Part shown: one piece after another, positions 25,109 through 34,658 of the stretch
Layout of the letters: the number at the start of each line of letters is the position of its first letter
Position numbering within the stretch: position 1 is the first letter of the stretch
DNA from: Parabacteroides acidifaciens
GTDB taxonomy: Bacteria; Bacteroidota; Bacteroidia; Bacteroidales; Tannerellaceae
DNA: 64,000 bases
NCBI RefSeq assembly: GCF_003363715.1
Contig: NZ_QREV01000016.1
Coordinates: forward strand, 1 to 64,000
Direction of reading: 5' to 3'
Position numbers and translations under genes: made by a program
The notes under the pieces: generated by a model
What the model saw: the letters and a program-made list of their open reading frames with translations, nothing else
Told to the model about the DNA's origin: nothing
Database searches by the model: none

Positions 25109-26368
25109 TTATCGTACTTTTAGATTGAGTGATTGAATATATTCTTTTTGGATGATGCACTGCTCGATCCGGCTGTTCCGGATAAACTCAAGCAAGGCCG
25201 CTTTGGCCTTTTCCTGTTCCGGTCGTGCATCCCGGATTTCTTTGTAAGTGCTTCGGGGAGCTTCGGAGAAAGCGACTATACTTTCCCAGCCCTCCGGTGC
25301 CTTGATGCCGGCAAATGCGGAATTGTCTATTTTCTTGTAAGGCCAGAAGGTCCATCCGATATTGTTCTCTTCCATGACATGGCAGAAAGCGTTCATCCAG
25401 GCTTCCCGGTTGTGACCTATTTCGCCCATATACATCGGCAGGTTCACCCGGTCGCGGAAGTCGATGATTTCCTGGATGGCGGCTTGAGTCGCTTCTCCTC
25501 CGTAACGGTGGCAGGTGTACATGATCTTGTCGTCGTAAGTCGAATCGGTGAAGGGACGGAAATTGCCGTTCCACTGGGCGCCTCCCAACAGGATGATGTG
25601 GTTGCGGTCTACCTCACGGATGGCTGCGACCGCCCGTTTGTGGAGTGGTTCCAGCTTGGCATTCAGCTCTTCCATGTTTTCAAAATAAGGGGCGATCGGT
25701 TCGTTGATCAGTTCGTATCCTAAGATTACCGGTTCATTCTTATAGTAGTCGGCTATTTTGCGCCAAATGTCGCAAAACAGTTGTTGACTTGGTTCGCTGT
25801 CGAACAGCCAGGGGTAACCGTAGCTGTCGTCGATGTTATCGCCGGTCTGTCCGCCCGGTGCATCGTGCATATCCAGTATCAGGTAAAGATGGTTGTCCCG
25901 GCACCAGCCGACGACACTGTCTATGCGGGCAAAGCCGTCTTGCGCTGCGGTCAGTCCCATATAGTCTTCATCCGTGAACAGTTTATAGTGGAACGGCAGG
26001 CGTATGGTGTTTGCGCCTGTGGAAGCAATGAACTCGATGTCTTCCCGGGTGATGTAGTTGTCCTTGAACTGTTTCCAGAATTCGGCGACAAAGTCCGGTC
26101 CGACCATTTCGCAAAGCATCTGGTTGATCCGGCCCGGAGAATTGGTTTTGTTGAATCCGAACATATATCCTTCCGGATTCAGCCAGTTGCCTAAGTTCGT
26201 CCCTTTTATCAGGAACTTGCTTCCATTCGGAAGGATGAGGTTCTGTCCGTCTATGCGGATGAAGGATTCGGGCGCAGGCGTAATTGCCGACTCTTGCTGT
26301 GTTTGCTGTTGGCACGCAACTAAACATCCTATGATCAGTAATGCGTAAATTATATTTCTCATGTTCAT
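25109..26368 (-). CDS. GH5 beta-glucanase lipoprotein
   Basis: 419 residues. The lipobox CLVAC gives Cys19, so it is lipid-anchored and may sit at the cell surface. The GH5 barrel shows KGTNLGNWLNPEG (55-67), NTIRLPFHY (120-128), the acid/base E223 in ELINEP, H287 in YTCHRYGG and the nucleophile E316 in MYMGEIGHN. The GTNLGNWL start is shared with exo-beta-1,3-glucanases and related GH5 members, which fits the beta-glucan locus, but the subfamily and linkage cannot be fixed by eye. Tight spacing: 4 bp to the downstream GH3, 10 bp from the upstream GH3. Confidence 0.9.
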   Translation of the reverse strand: MNMRNIIYALLIIGCLVACQQQTQQESAITPAPESFIRIDGQNLILPNGSKFLIKGTNLGNWLNPEGYMFGFNKTNSPGRINQMLCEMVGPDFVAEFWKQFKDNYITREDIEFIASTGANTIRLPFHYKLFTDEDYMGLTAAQDGFARIDSVVGWCRDNHLYLILDMHDAPGGQTGDNIDDSYGYPWLFDSEPSQQLFCDIWRKIADYYKNEPVILGYELINEPIAPYFENMEELNAKLEPLHKRAVAAIREVDRNHIILLGGAQWNGNFRPFTDSTYDDKIMYTCHRYGGEATQAAIQEIIDFRDRVNLPMYMGEIGHNREAWMNAFCHVMEENNIGWTFWPYKKIDNSAFAGIKAPEGWESIVAFSEAPRSTYKEIRDARPEQEKAKAALLEFIRNSRIEQCIIQKEYIQSLNLKVR

Positions 26369-26378
26369 CTCTGATTAC

Positions 26379-28622
26379 TTAATTAATAACTTCGAAATCG
26401 GCAGAAAGCCCTTCCTGGCTGTTCGTGCCTAACCAAATGGTGAAATCGCCCGGTTCGACGACTTTTTGCATATCGATATTCCAGAATGCCAGTTCGCTGA
26501 CAGGAAGAGAAAACGTGACAGTCTGTTTTTCCCCGGGTTGCAGGTCGACACGCTTGAACCCTTTCAGCTCTTTAACCGGACGGGTGACGGAACCGACTTT
26601 ATCCTGTATGTAAAGCTGTACGACTTCCGTTCCGGCATATTTCCCGGTGTTTGTAATGTCGACGCTGGCAATCAGCGTATCGGTTGTCTTCAGCTTATCT
26701 GCGGAGATGTTTATCCGGTTGTATTGGAAAGTCGTATAACTCAGTCCGTATCCGAACGGGAATAAAGGGCCGAAACCGGCATCTATATAGAAAGAGGTAC
26801 AGCCTAACGATGTTTGTCCGGCCTCCAAAGGTATTTCGTCTATCAGGATTTCCTGCCCGCTCGGAGCGCGTCCTGTGTGATGATGTGCGTAATATATAGG
26901 TGACTGTCCTGTCATTTTAGGGAAGGTAACCGGAGTTTTTCCGCTTGGGACGGCAGTTCCGAACAGCAGGTCGACCAAGGCCGGACCACCCATTGTGCCG
27001 GGGTGGAACGAGTAGAGGACGGCAGTTGATTCTTCCACCTGCTTTCCAATCGTCAGTGGCCGACCGGCCATGACGATTGTCACGACGGGTTTGCCGGTTT
27101 GTGACAGGGCGGAGATTAGGTCAGCCTGTGCTCCCTGCAAATTCAAATCGGCTAAAGAATGCGCTTCTCCTGAAAGGATGGCTTCTTCGCCAACGAAGGC
27201 CAATACGATATCGGCGTTCCGGACGGCGGCAACTGCTTTCGTGATGCCTTCGCGCTGTTTGTCGCGGCTGTAGGCGAGTCCCGGTTCGTAGACAATCCGT
27301 ATTTTGTCGCCATACATTTCCTGCAATGCTTTCAACGGTGTCTGGGTATGTTCCTTTTCCCCGTCGAAAACCCATGTTCCCAGCTGGTCATGCGGGGCAT
27401 CCGCCAGCGGGCCTGTTACGACGATCGTGCGGATCTTATCTGTCAGAGGCAAAGTCTGTTTGTCGTTTTTCAACAGGATAGCCGATTGGATGGCGGCTTC
27501 CTTGGCCTTAGCCAAATGGTCTTCTGCATATTTTACCGATTGGTCGGCGTCCACATATGGGTTCTCAAATAACCCTAACCTGAATTTCAACCGCAGGATG
27601 TTGCGGACAGCATCGTCTATTGTGGCTTCCGAAACCTTCTTCTCTTTCACCAATGCCTCCATGTTATGAATGAAGACGCTGCTTACCATATCCATATCTA
27701 CGCCGGCATTGATCGCTTTTTCAGCTGCTTCTTTCTCATCTTTGCAGAAGCCGTGTGCGATCATTTCTGCTGCTGAGGCCCAGTCTGTCACCACCATGCC
27801 GTCGTAGTTCCATTCTTTCCGGAGTACATCTTTTAAAATGAATTTGTTTGCCGTGGAAGGAACTCCGTCGTTATCGTTGAACGAGGTCATAAAGGTTGCA
27901 CAGCCTGCACGCGCCGCCGCCTCGAACGGTGGAAAGTAAACATTGCGCAACACACGTTCCGGGATGAATGTCGAGTTATAGTCTTTTCCACTTTCTACAG
28001 CTCCATAGCCGACAAAATGCTTGGCACAGGCAGCCATGGATGTGGGGTCATTCAAGGAATTGCCCTGGAACCCCATTACCATTGCAGTTCCCATCACGGC
28101 AGACAGGTAGGGATCTTCCCCGCAACTTTCCGCCATACGTCCCCAGCGTGCATCCCTCGATACGTCGATCATTGGGGCAAATGTCCAACGGATTCCGTCG
28201 GCCGATGCTTCGATAGCCGCTACCCTGGCTCCGTCTTCTGCTATTTGGGGATTGAAAGTGGCCGCTTGTCCCAAAGGAATCGGGAAGATTGTTTTATAGC
28301 CATGGATGACATCCCGCGACATCAAAAGAGGTATTCCTAAGCGGGATTCTTTTACGGCTATTTCCTGTGCCTTATTCACCAATTCAGGATCGGTCAGGTT
28401 CAGCAACGAACCGACTTTTCCTTCCTTGATCAGCCCTGCCATTTCTTCGATGCCGCCAAAAGGACTTAACTGGTTCATCTGGCCGATCTTTTCCTGCAGG
28501 GTCATTTGCTTTAGCAAAGCGTTTACCCGACTTTCAACATCTCCTTCTTTAGCCTCTTGAGGTTCTGCGCACGATAAAAGAGGCAAAAGCAACAAGCAGG
28601 CAGATAATCGTTTTATATTCAT
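26379..28622 (-). CDS. GH3 beta-glucosidase lipoprotein
   Basis: 747 residues from the ATG at 28622 (an ATG 24 bp earlier adds only a polar leader). The lipobox PLLSC gives Cys18. This is a full GH3 of the BglX type: LTLQEKIGQM-like start, SRDVIHGYKTIFPIPLGQAATFNP (102-125), FAPMIDVSRDARWGRMAESCGEDPYL, KH at 201-202 and the nucleophile D280 in MVVTDWASAAEM. The C-terminal fibronectin-III-like domain is present. It is expected to take glucose off oligosaccharides from GH16 digestion. It is 4 bp before the GH16 stop in the same operon. Confidence 0.93.
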   Translation of the reverse strand: MNIKRLSACLLLLPLLSCAEPQEAKEGDVESRVNALLKQMTLQEKIGQMNQLSPFGGIEEMAGLIKEGKVGSLLNLTDPELVNKAQEIAVKESRLGIPLLMSRDVIHGYKTIFPIPLGQAATFNPQIAEDGARVAAIEASADGIRWTFAPMIDVSRDARWGRMAESCGEDPYLSAVMGTAMVMGFQGNSLNDPTSMAACAKHFVGYGAVESGKDYNSTFIPERVLRNVYFPPFEAAARAGCATFMTSFNDNDGVPSTANKFILKDVLRKEWNYDGMVVTDWASAAEMIAHGFCKDEKEAAEKAINAGVDMDMVSSVFIHNMEALVKEKKVSEATIDDAVRNILRLKFRLGLFENPYVDADQSVKYAEDHLAKAKEAAIQSAILLKNDKQTLPLTDKIRTIVVTGPLADAPHDQLGTWVFDGEKEHTQTPLKALQEMYGDKIRIVYEPGLAYSRDKQREGITKAVAAVRNADIVLAFVGEEAILSGEAHSLADLNLQGAQADLISALSQTGKPVVTIVMAGRPLTIGKQVEESTAVLYSFHPGTMGGPALVDLLFGTAVPSGKTPVTFPKMTGQSPIYYAHHHTGRAPSGQEILIDEIPLEAGQTSLGCTSFYIDAGFGPLFPFGYGLSYTTFQYNRINISADKLKTTDTLIASVDITNTGKYAGTEVVQLYIQDKVGSVTRPVKELKGFKRVDLQPGEKQTVTFSLPVSELAFWNIDMQKVVEPGDFTIWLGTNSQEGLSADFEVIN

Positions 28623-28626
28623 GGCA

Positions 28627-29430
28627 TTATTTTTTTTGATATACACGTACGTAATCTATTTCAAAGACGGTGGGAAGCGCTGTTTCGTCTATACCCTTCG
28701 CACCTCCCCAGTCGCCACCCCAGGCCAGATTCAGTTTCAGGTAGAAAGGCGTGTTGAAAGGCCAGGTGTCTTTGTTGCCGGTTTTGTCGTTTTCAAAAGT
28801 AAAGTAACATTCTCCGTCGACATAGCCTTTGATGATGTCTTCCGTCCATTCGACAGCATAGACATGGAAATCCGACTGGGCTGCAGGTACAAGTATGTTC
28901 TTGCCTTTTTGCGTATTTTTCCGGTGGTTGTAGGCTTCGCAGTGGATGGTGGAATGTACGACGTTGGGGTCGTATCCTACTTCCTCCATGATGTCTATTT
29001 CACCGTCACCGGGCCACGTCTTGCCGTTCTTTGGCATCATCCAGAAAGCGGGCCAGGTGCCTTTCCCTGCCGGAAGCTTCATACGGGCTTCGAAATAGCC
29101 GTATGTCCAGCTTTCGTACGTATTCATACGGATAGAATAAACGTCATCACCTGCTTTTTTGAGGATTATCTTTAGCGTGCCGTCGCTTACCACCGCGCAG
29201 GTATCAGTACCCCGGAAACCTTCCACATAGGTTTGCAGTTCGTGGTTGCCCCAACCGTGACCGCCGCTTTCATACCACCATTTCGCAGGATCCGGCAATG
29301 AAGAAGCGTCGTTGAACTCGTCTTGCCAAATTAAGGTGTAGCCCTGCGGAACTTTCTCTGTTTCTTCCGGTGCGGCAAATAGTCCGCAAGTGCAGAAGAT
29401 GCATAAAAATGAAATCCAAACTTTATTCAT
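28627..29430 (-). CDS. GH16 endo-beta-glucanase (laminarinase-like)
   Basis: 267 residues with a signal peptide (MNKVWISFLCIFCTCGLFA); a cysteine at its end could make it a lipoprotein, but the lipobox is weak. GH16 features are clear: LIWQDEFN (33-40), WGNHELQTY (60-68), the catalytic block GEIDIMEEVG with nucleophile E144, D146 and acid/base E149, and WPFNTPFYLKLNLAWGG. The E-I-D-I-M-E pattern belongs to the bulged beta-1,3/1,3-1,4-glucanase branch. It should make the first endo cuts in laminarin-like or mixed-linkage beta-glucan. It is separated from susD by a hairpin that may lower its expression. Confidence 0.94.
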   Translation of the reverse strand: MNKVWISFLCIFCTCGLFAAPEETEKVPQGYTLIWQDEFNDASSLPDPAKWWYESGGHGWGNHELQTYVEGFRGTDTCAVVSDGTLKIILKKAGDDVYSIRMNTYESWTYGYFEARMKLPAGKGTWPAFWMMPKNGKTWPGDGEIDIMEEVGYDPNVVHSTIHCEAYNHRKNTQKGKNILVPAAQSDFHVYAVEWTEDIIKGYVDGECYFTFENDKTGNKDTWPFNTPFYLKLNLAWGGDWGGAKGIDETALPTVFEIDYVRVYQKK

Positions 29431-29447
29431 GGTATCATATAATAAAA

Positions 29448-29483
29448 GGGGATATCCTAAGAATTTATTCTGTGGATATCCCC
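29448..29483 (-). terminator. Intra-operon hairpin between susD and the GH16 gene
   Basis: GGGGATATCC (29448-29457) pairs perfectly with GGATATCCCC (29474-29483). Read leftwards the stem is followed by TTTTATTAT, so it looks like an intrinsic, probably partial, terminator after susD. It would let susCD be made in excess over the enzymes. Confidence 0.65.
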
Positions 29484-29498
29484 ATGTTGTTTAATCAA

Positions 29499-31214
29499 TT
29501 AATATGGATTCTGTACGGTTGCTCCATGCGAAGATTCTATTTCAATCTGGGGAATCGGCAGGTATTTCTTGTTTTCCGTCCATTGCGGGCGCTGTGGAAT
29601 AGCCTTGCCTCTTTCCGTCCATTTCAGTGTTCCGCCAATCGCGAGATTTATCGGTTTGCCGTTTTCATCCGTTTTGACTTCACCTTTCTTCTTTTCATCC
29701 GTGATGGTCCCGTCTGTATAAACATAACGGTGTTCGTCTTTTGTCTCATAGATGGCGCCGCCACCCGGTGTTAAGACTGTCGATGCCTTGCCGAAACGGA
29801 TCAAGTCGAAGTATCGCTTACCTTCACCGAGCAATTCTACACGGCGTTCCTGCATGATAGCTTCTTCGGAAATAGCCTTGGAACCTAAACCTGCACGGTC
29901 GCGTACCTGATCGAAATAGCTTTGCGCTTCTCCCGAATTTGTACGCCATGCCAGTTCTGCTGCATTCAACAGTGTTTCTGCATATCGGTACAGGTGGAAA
30001 TTGTTTTCCCAGTTCAAGTCTGCATCGCCTGCCTGGTCGGCTTTACCACCCGGACGGCCTAAATATTTGCGCAGGAAATAACCGGTATTCTGGTAACGGC
30101 CCGTATAGTTCACTGCAATTCCTTTGTTCATCATTTCTTCCTGGTAAGTGTCAATATTCAATACTGCAACATCACGGCGGATATCTCCCGGCTCGAAAGC
30201 ATCATAGGCATCCTTTGTGATGACACAGAAGCCCCAGCCGCCTTCAAACTCGGTGTGCGGACCATGTCCCGTATCCAAACCGCCGACATAATTCAATCCA
30301 TCCACACCGATCATGGCAGGAATGACAGTACCGCCGCAAGCACCGGCATTGCCCCAGCCGCGTTTACCGCCGGCAGAGATGTAGTTGATATCAAGGATGA
30401 TTTCATCGGACCATTCCGTTGCATAGGCGAACAGGTCATCGTAGTCCGTAACCAGTTTATACTGGCCGGAAGCAATGATATCTTTCATATAGCCCAATGC
30501 CTTTGAATAACGGCTTTCATCTTTCTGATACATAACATAATCGGCATAAATCATGGCAGCGGCAGCCTGAGTCATCCGGCCTGCCCACGCGAGATCGCGT
30601 TTCATCGGGAGGATGTTGGATGCCAATACGTCTTCCAGGTCGGTTACCATATTATTATATACCTCATCGGCTTTCAACTGTTCTGCGATATACGGGAATG
30701 TCAGGTTCTCTGTATAGAAAGGAACATTTCCCCACGTTTTCCACAATACCAGATAGTACCAATCGCGCAATACCCGTCCTTCCGCATTGTAAGCTTTTTT
30801 GTCTGCTTCGGAAATATTCGCGGCTTCCGCATTATCCATTAAACGGATGGAGCGGTTTATGCCGGAGTAGGCTACGGTCCATGCTCCCTTTATATCATTG
30901 GTAGGGCTACAGCCATACCAGGAAATTTCATGAAGATAACCTTGGTCGGAAGTGTCGCCTCCACCCGGATAAATATCATCGCTTCCTGCGTCCCAGGCCA
31001 GATTCAAAGGAAACCAACCATTGTAGTAGTCGAACCACTGCATCGGATCATAAGCGGCCGCCATTGCTTCGACCATTTTTGCATCATCGGTATAATAGCC
31101 AGTGATGGGTACGCTGCTTGCCGGTTCTTCGGTTAAGAAACTGTCTCCACACGAAACAAGTCCCGTTGCAAGTATTGTGGTAGCAACAAAAGTATATAAT
31201 TTATTCTTTTTCAT
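29499..31214 (-). CDS. SusD/RagB-family glycan-binding lipoprotein
   Basis: 571 residues. The lipobox LVSC gives Cys22 and is followed by the usual DSFLTEEPAS. The helical SusD fold is indicated by YNAEGRVLRDWYYLVLWKTWGNVPFYTE (about 140-167), DLEDVLASNILP and the late ELLGEGKRYFDLIRFGKAS. It would sit on the cell surface as the lid of the SusC channel and bind the target glucan. It directly follows susC (22 bp). No separate surface glycan-binding protein (SusE/F-like) is encoded after it, which is unusual for a glucan locus. Confidence 0.93.
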   Translation of the reverse strand: MKKNKLYTFVATTILATGLVSCGDSFLTEEPASSVPITGYYTDDAKMVEAMAAAYDPMQWFDYYNGWFPLNLAWDAGSDDIYPGGGDTSDQGYLHEISWYGCSPTNDIKGAWTVAYSGINRSIRLMDNAEAANISEADKKAYNAEGRVLRDWYYLVLWKTWGNVPFYTENLTFPYIAEQLKADEVYNNMVTDLEDVLASNILPMKRDLAWAGRMTQAAAAMIYADYVMYQKDESRYSKALGYMKDIIASGQYKLVTDYDDLFAYATEWSDEIILDINYISAGGKRGWGNAGACGGTVIPAMIGVDGLNYVGGLDTGHGPHTEFEGGWGFCVITKDAYDAFEPGDIRRDVAVLNIDTYQEEMMNKGIAVNYTGRYQNTGYFLRKYLGRPGGKADQAGDADLNWENNFHLYRYAETLLNAAELAWRTNSGEAQSYFDQVRDRAGLGSKAISEEAIMQERRVELLGEGKRYFDLIRFGKASTVLTPGGGAIYETKDEHRYVYTDGTITDEKKKGEVKTDENGKPINLAIGGTLKWTERGKAIPQRPQWTENKKYLPIPQIEIESSHGATVQNPY

Positions 31215-31236
31215 ATCGATTCTATTTTTTAAATTA

Positions 31237-34200
31237 TTAGAAATTAAGATTCAAGCCAACTGTAAATGTACGGGCTTGCGGATAGTAGCCGCGGTCGATA
31301 CCGTTTGATTTGTCTCCGGCAGCGTCTTTGGCATTTATTTCCGGATCCAAGCCCTTATAGGAAGTCAATGTCAACAGGTTCTCGGCAGCGACATACAAAC
31401 GAAGTCTGTCGACAAAGAATTTGCGTGTCAGGTTCTTCGGCAGCGTGTAGCCGATCTGCATATTCTTGATACGGGCGAAACTGCCGTTGTGCACATATAA
31501 ATCAGATACTTTTTTCCAGTTACCGTTCATGTCGTCGCCCGGATAACAGAAGCGAGGCATCATATTGGAAGTACCTTCTCCGTGCCAACGATCCATAAAT
31601 TCCTGAGGTACATTTACGGCAGATACATCCAGACGACGGGTTACGTCCATAATATCCTGTCCCAATGAGCCGGAAAATAACATTGAAAAGTCAATATCCT
31701 TATAAGCAGCAGTCAGATTCAAACCGAAGGTCCAGTCCGGAGTACCTTTACCGATCATGGTTTTATCTTCATCGTCGATCGTACCGTTTCCGTCCAAGTC
31801 TACAAATTTCACATCACCGGGGACGGCAAGCGGCTGCAATTTTTCTCCCTTACTGTTCGTGTAAGCATCGATTTCTGCCTGGTTCTGGAAAATGCCGGCT
31901 GTCTTATAACCGTAGAAGTAAGGATAAGGCATACCGTTTTCAGCACGGCCGACATTCCCCAGGATGTGTACCTGGTCCATCATTTCGAAACCGTCAGCCG
32001 TTCCTAAGTCTACCAGTTTGTTCTTCAGATAAGAAACATTGGCGCTGACTCCGAAGCGGAAGTCCTTGTGGCTGTATTTGTAACCGACTTCAAATTCTAC
32101 ACCTTCGTTTTTCATTGAACCGACATTACCCCAAGGCTTCGATTCACCCAGATAGTTAGGGATTGCCATTTCTTTCAGCATACCGTTGGTCTTCTTTTGG
32201 TAGTAGTCGACCGTAAAGGTCAGCGCATTACCGAGGAAGCCGAAATCGATACCGGCATCATATTGTTCCGATTCTTCCCACATCAGATCCGCATTGGGGG
32301 TGCCTGAAGGCTTGGAACCCATTATGATCTGTTCACCTCTGCCGTAAGCACCGAAAGGATAGTTGTTGTTCATCGACACGTTGGCTGTGTAGCGGAAGTT
32401 ACCGATGGCTTCATTACCATTCTTACCCCAGGAGAGACGTACCTTCGTACTCGTCAGCCAATCAGGACGCTTTTCCATAAACGGCTCGTTTGTTAAATTC
32501 CATCCTAAAGAAACAGAAGGGAAAGTACCCCACTTGTTGTTTTCACCGAAGCGTGATGAACCATCCCGGCGTACAGTCAGCTGCAACATATAACGTTCTG
32601 CGAAGTTGTAGCTTAAACGTCCGAAATAGGAAGCCAAAGAGTGAGGGTCGGTCAATCCGCCTTCCGTATTCCGGTTCCCGTTATTCGGCAGGGAGGTGGT
32701 AAAGTCGATATTGGCCTTGTCGTCCATGTAGGCAATCAAATCTTTTGCCATCCCGTACAGCCGGCGGCCTGCGTTGCGTTCGGCCGATTGTCCCAATACC
32801 ACATTAAAAGTATGCTGGCTGATTGTTTTGTCGTAAGTCAACACATTTTCAATCTGCCAGGTATAACCGCGATTCATCTCGGATGTAACGCTGGAACGTC
32901 CGTCGGCAATGGATTGATTACAGTTCCTGCCTAAATAATAAGGATGATTCCAACTGTCGGCTCCCCAGAATGCGAGGTCCGAACCCCAAGAGAACTTATA
33001 CTTCAGATTATCCCAGATTCCCAGTTCGGCGGTCAGGTTGGCGATGATCTTATCCGAATTGTTTTTTGTTCCGGGTTGTGCGGACATACGGCCCAGCGGG
33101 TTTGTGATTTCGTTGAAGTTTTCCGGAATCTGCAATACCTGTCCGGTGAGTTGGTCACGTACGGGATCGCCATACTTGCTACGGATATCTGCCGTATAGC
33201 CGTTTACATGGTCTTCATCCTGTGCGTAGACTTCCATTGTCGGATCCATGAAAAGAGCGTCTCCCAACGGAGAGCCTGTCAGGTTACCGGCGCTGACCCC
33301 GATGCTGTTTATGCGGGAATAAGACATATTGACTCCGATAGTCATTTTGTTCAACCAGTTACGGTTTTTCGTCTCGTCGAACAGGTTATAAAGGGTATTG
33401 CTGCGGAATGAAAGACGTTCGTAGTTGGAGCGGTCGTAGTTTCCACCGATAATACCTTCCTGGTTATAATAGCCGGCTGAAAAATAGTAGCTTACTTTTT
33501 CGTTTGCACCGCTGACGCTTAACTGATGGTTCTGCACGGGAGCTCCGTCGTTAAACAATACATCCTGCCAGTTTGTGCCTACGCCCAGATTTGTGTCTGC
33601 AAAACGGTCGGTACCGTTGGAATACTGCTGTGCTTCGTTCATCAGCGTCGCATATTCGGAGGCATTCAGCATACTGCGTTTTTTCCAGGCGGACTGCCAG
33701 CCATAAGAGAAATCGTAAGAAACTCTCACTTTACCGATCGAGCCTTGCTTGGTTGTAACCAAAACTACGCCGTTGGCGGCACGGGAACCATACACGGCAG
33801 CCGAAGCGGCATCTTTCAATACTTCTATAGAAGCTATGTCGGCAGGATTAATGTTATCGATGCCACCACTGATCGGCATGCCGTCTACGATATAAAGAGG
33901 ATCGGCCGTGTTGATGGTTCCTGTTCCGCGAACACGGATGACTGAACCTGTACCCGGCTGGCCGTTTTGTGTGGTTACCTGTACACCGGCAGCCAAACCT
34001 TTCAATGCGTTATCCACGCGGACGGGAGCCGTCTGAGCCAGTTCTTCAGAACCAACTTTGGCGATGGAAGCCGTTACCACGCTCTTTTTCTGGACACCGT
34101 AACCGATAACGACAACCTCTTCAAGAGCTTGTGTATCTTCTTTTAAGGTGACAGACAGCGGTTTCATGTCTTTCACAACGAATGATTGCGGCAGGTAACC

Positions 34201-34452
34201 GATATAGGAAATATCGATTGTTGCACCGGTTTCCACATCGGGAATACTGAACATGCCGTCCAGGTCTGTGATTACGCCAATGGTTGTCCCTTTAATAACT
34301 ACATTGGCACCGATGATCGGTTCCCCTTGCACGTCTTTTACCTGGCCACTGACCGTTACTTTCTGCGCATATATGAATGCGGGGAATAACAAGAGGAACA
34401 ATAGAGGCACTATTCCTCTATGAAATCCTTTACTTAAAAAAATGTTTTTCAT
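31237..34452 (-). CDS. SusC/RagA-family TonB-dependent transporter
   Basis: 1071 residues. Signal peptide (ending FPAFIYAQ), then the carboxypeptidase-regulatory-like domain (VSGQVKDVQGEPIIGANVVIKGT...), the SusC marker EEVVVIGYGVQKKS, a plug domain with VRVRGTGTINTADPLYIVDGMP and IEVLKDAASAAVYGSRAANGVVLVTTK, and a 22-strand barrel ending in FTVGLNLNF. It imports oligosaccharides, driven by TonB-ExbBD. It has no STN domain, so it does not signal to an anti-sigma factor; control must come from the regulator upstream. First gene of the operon; a good promoter lies 52-81 bp upstream. Confidence 0.95.
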   Translation of the reverse strand: MKNIFLSKGFHRGIVPLLFLLLFPAFIYAQKVTVSGQVKDVQGEPIIGANVVIKGTTIGVITDLDGMFSIPDVETGATIDISYIGYLPQSFVVKDMKPLSVTLKEDTQALEEVVVIGYGVQKKSVVTASIAKVGSEELAQTAPVRVDNALKGLAAGVQVTTQNGQPGTGSVIRVRGTGTINTADPLYIVDGMPISGGIDNINPADIASIEVLKDAASAAVYGSRAANGVVLVTTKQGSIGKVRVSYDFSYGWQSAWKKRSMLNASEYATLMNEAQQYSNGTDRFADTNLGVGTNWQDVLFNDGAPVQNHQLSVSGANEKVSYYFSAGYYNQEGIIGGNYDRSNYERLSFRSNTLYNLFDETKNRNWLNKMTIGVNMSYSRINSIGVSAGNLTGSPLGDALFMDPTMEVYAQDEDHVNGYTADIRSKYGDPVRDQLTGQVLQIPENFNEITNPLGRMSAQPGTKNNSDKIIANLTAELGIWDNLKYKFSWGSDLAFWGADSWNHPYYLGRNCNQSIADGRSSVTSEMNRGYTWQIENVLTYDKTISQHTFNVVLGQSAERNAGRRLYGMAKDLIAYMDDKANIDFTTSLPNNGNRNTEGGLTDPHSLASYFGRLSYNFAERYMLQLTVRRDGSSRFGENNKWGTFPSVSLGWNLTNEPFMEKRPDWLTSTKVRLSWGKNGNEAIGNFRYTANVSMNNNYPFGAYGRGEQIIMGSKPSGTPNADLMWEESEQYDAGIDFGFLGNALTFTVDYYQKKTNGMLKEMAIPNYLGESKPWGNVGSMKNEGVEFEVGYKYSHKDFRFGVSANVSYLKNKLVDLGTADGFEMMDQVHILGNVGRAENGMPYPYFYGYKTAGIFQNQAEIDAYTNSKGEKLQPLAVPGDVKFVDLDGNGTIDDEDKTMIGKGTPDWTFGLNLTAAYKDIDFSMLFSGSLGQDIMDVTRRLDVSAVNVPQEFMDRWHGEGTSNMMPRFCYPGDDMNGNWKKVSDLYVHNGSFARIKNMQIGYTLPKNLTRKFFVDRLRLYVAAENLLTLTSYKGLDPEINAKDAAGDKSNGIDRGYYPQARTFTVGLNLNF

Positions 34453-34503
34453 GCTGAATACATTTTAAAGTTAACGAACTAAATTAATATTGTTTTGTGT
34501 TGG

Positions 34504-34533
34504 CAAAAGTAAAATGACTCTTGCCGGCTTCAA
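34504..34533 (-). promoter_or_regulatory. Promoter of the glucan utilisation operon
   Basis: Read leftwards: TTG (34533-34531), 19 bp, then TACTTTTG (34511-34504), matching the Bacteroidetes consensus. Transcription would begin near 34497, giving a ~45-nt leader before susC. Confidence 0.65.
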
Positions 34534-34658
34534 TATGTCGGTAAGTAAAAAAAGTAAGTTGGCGCGTGTGGTATATTATTGATAATTAATTATATGCGGT
34601 TTTTATGCGAATGAAAAAAGTAAGTATTCAACAGGCTAAAAGGAATGTTTGATGATGC

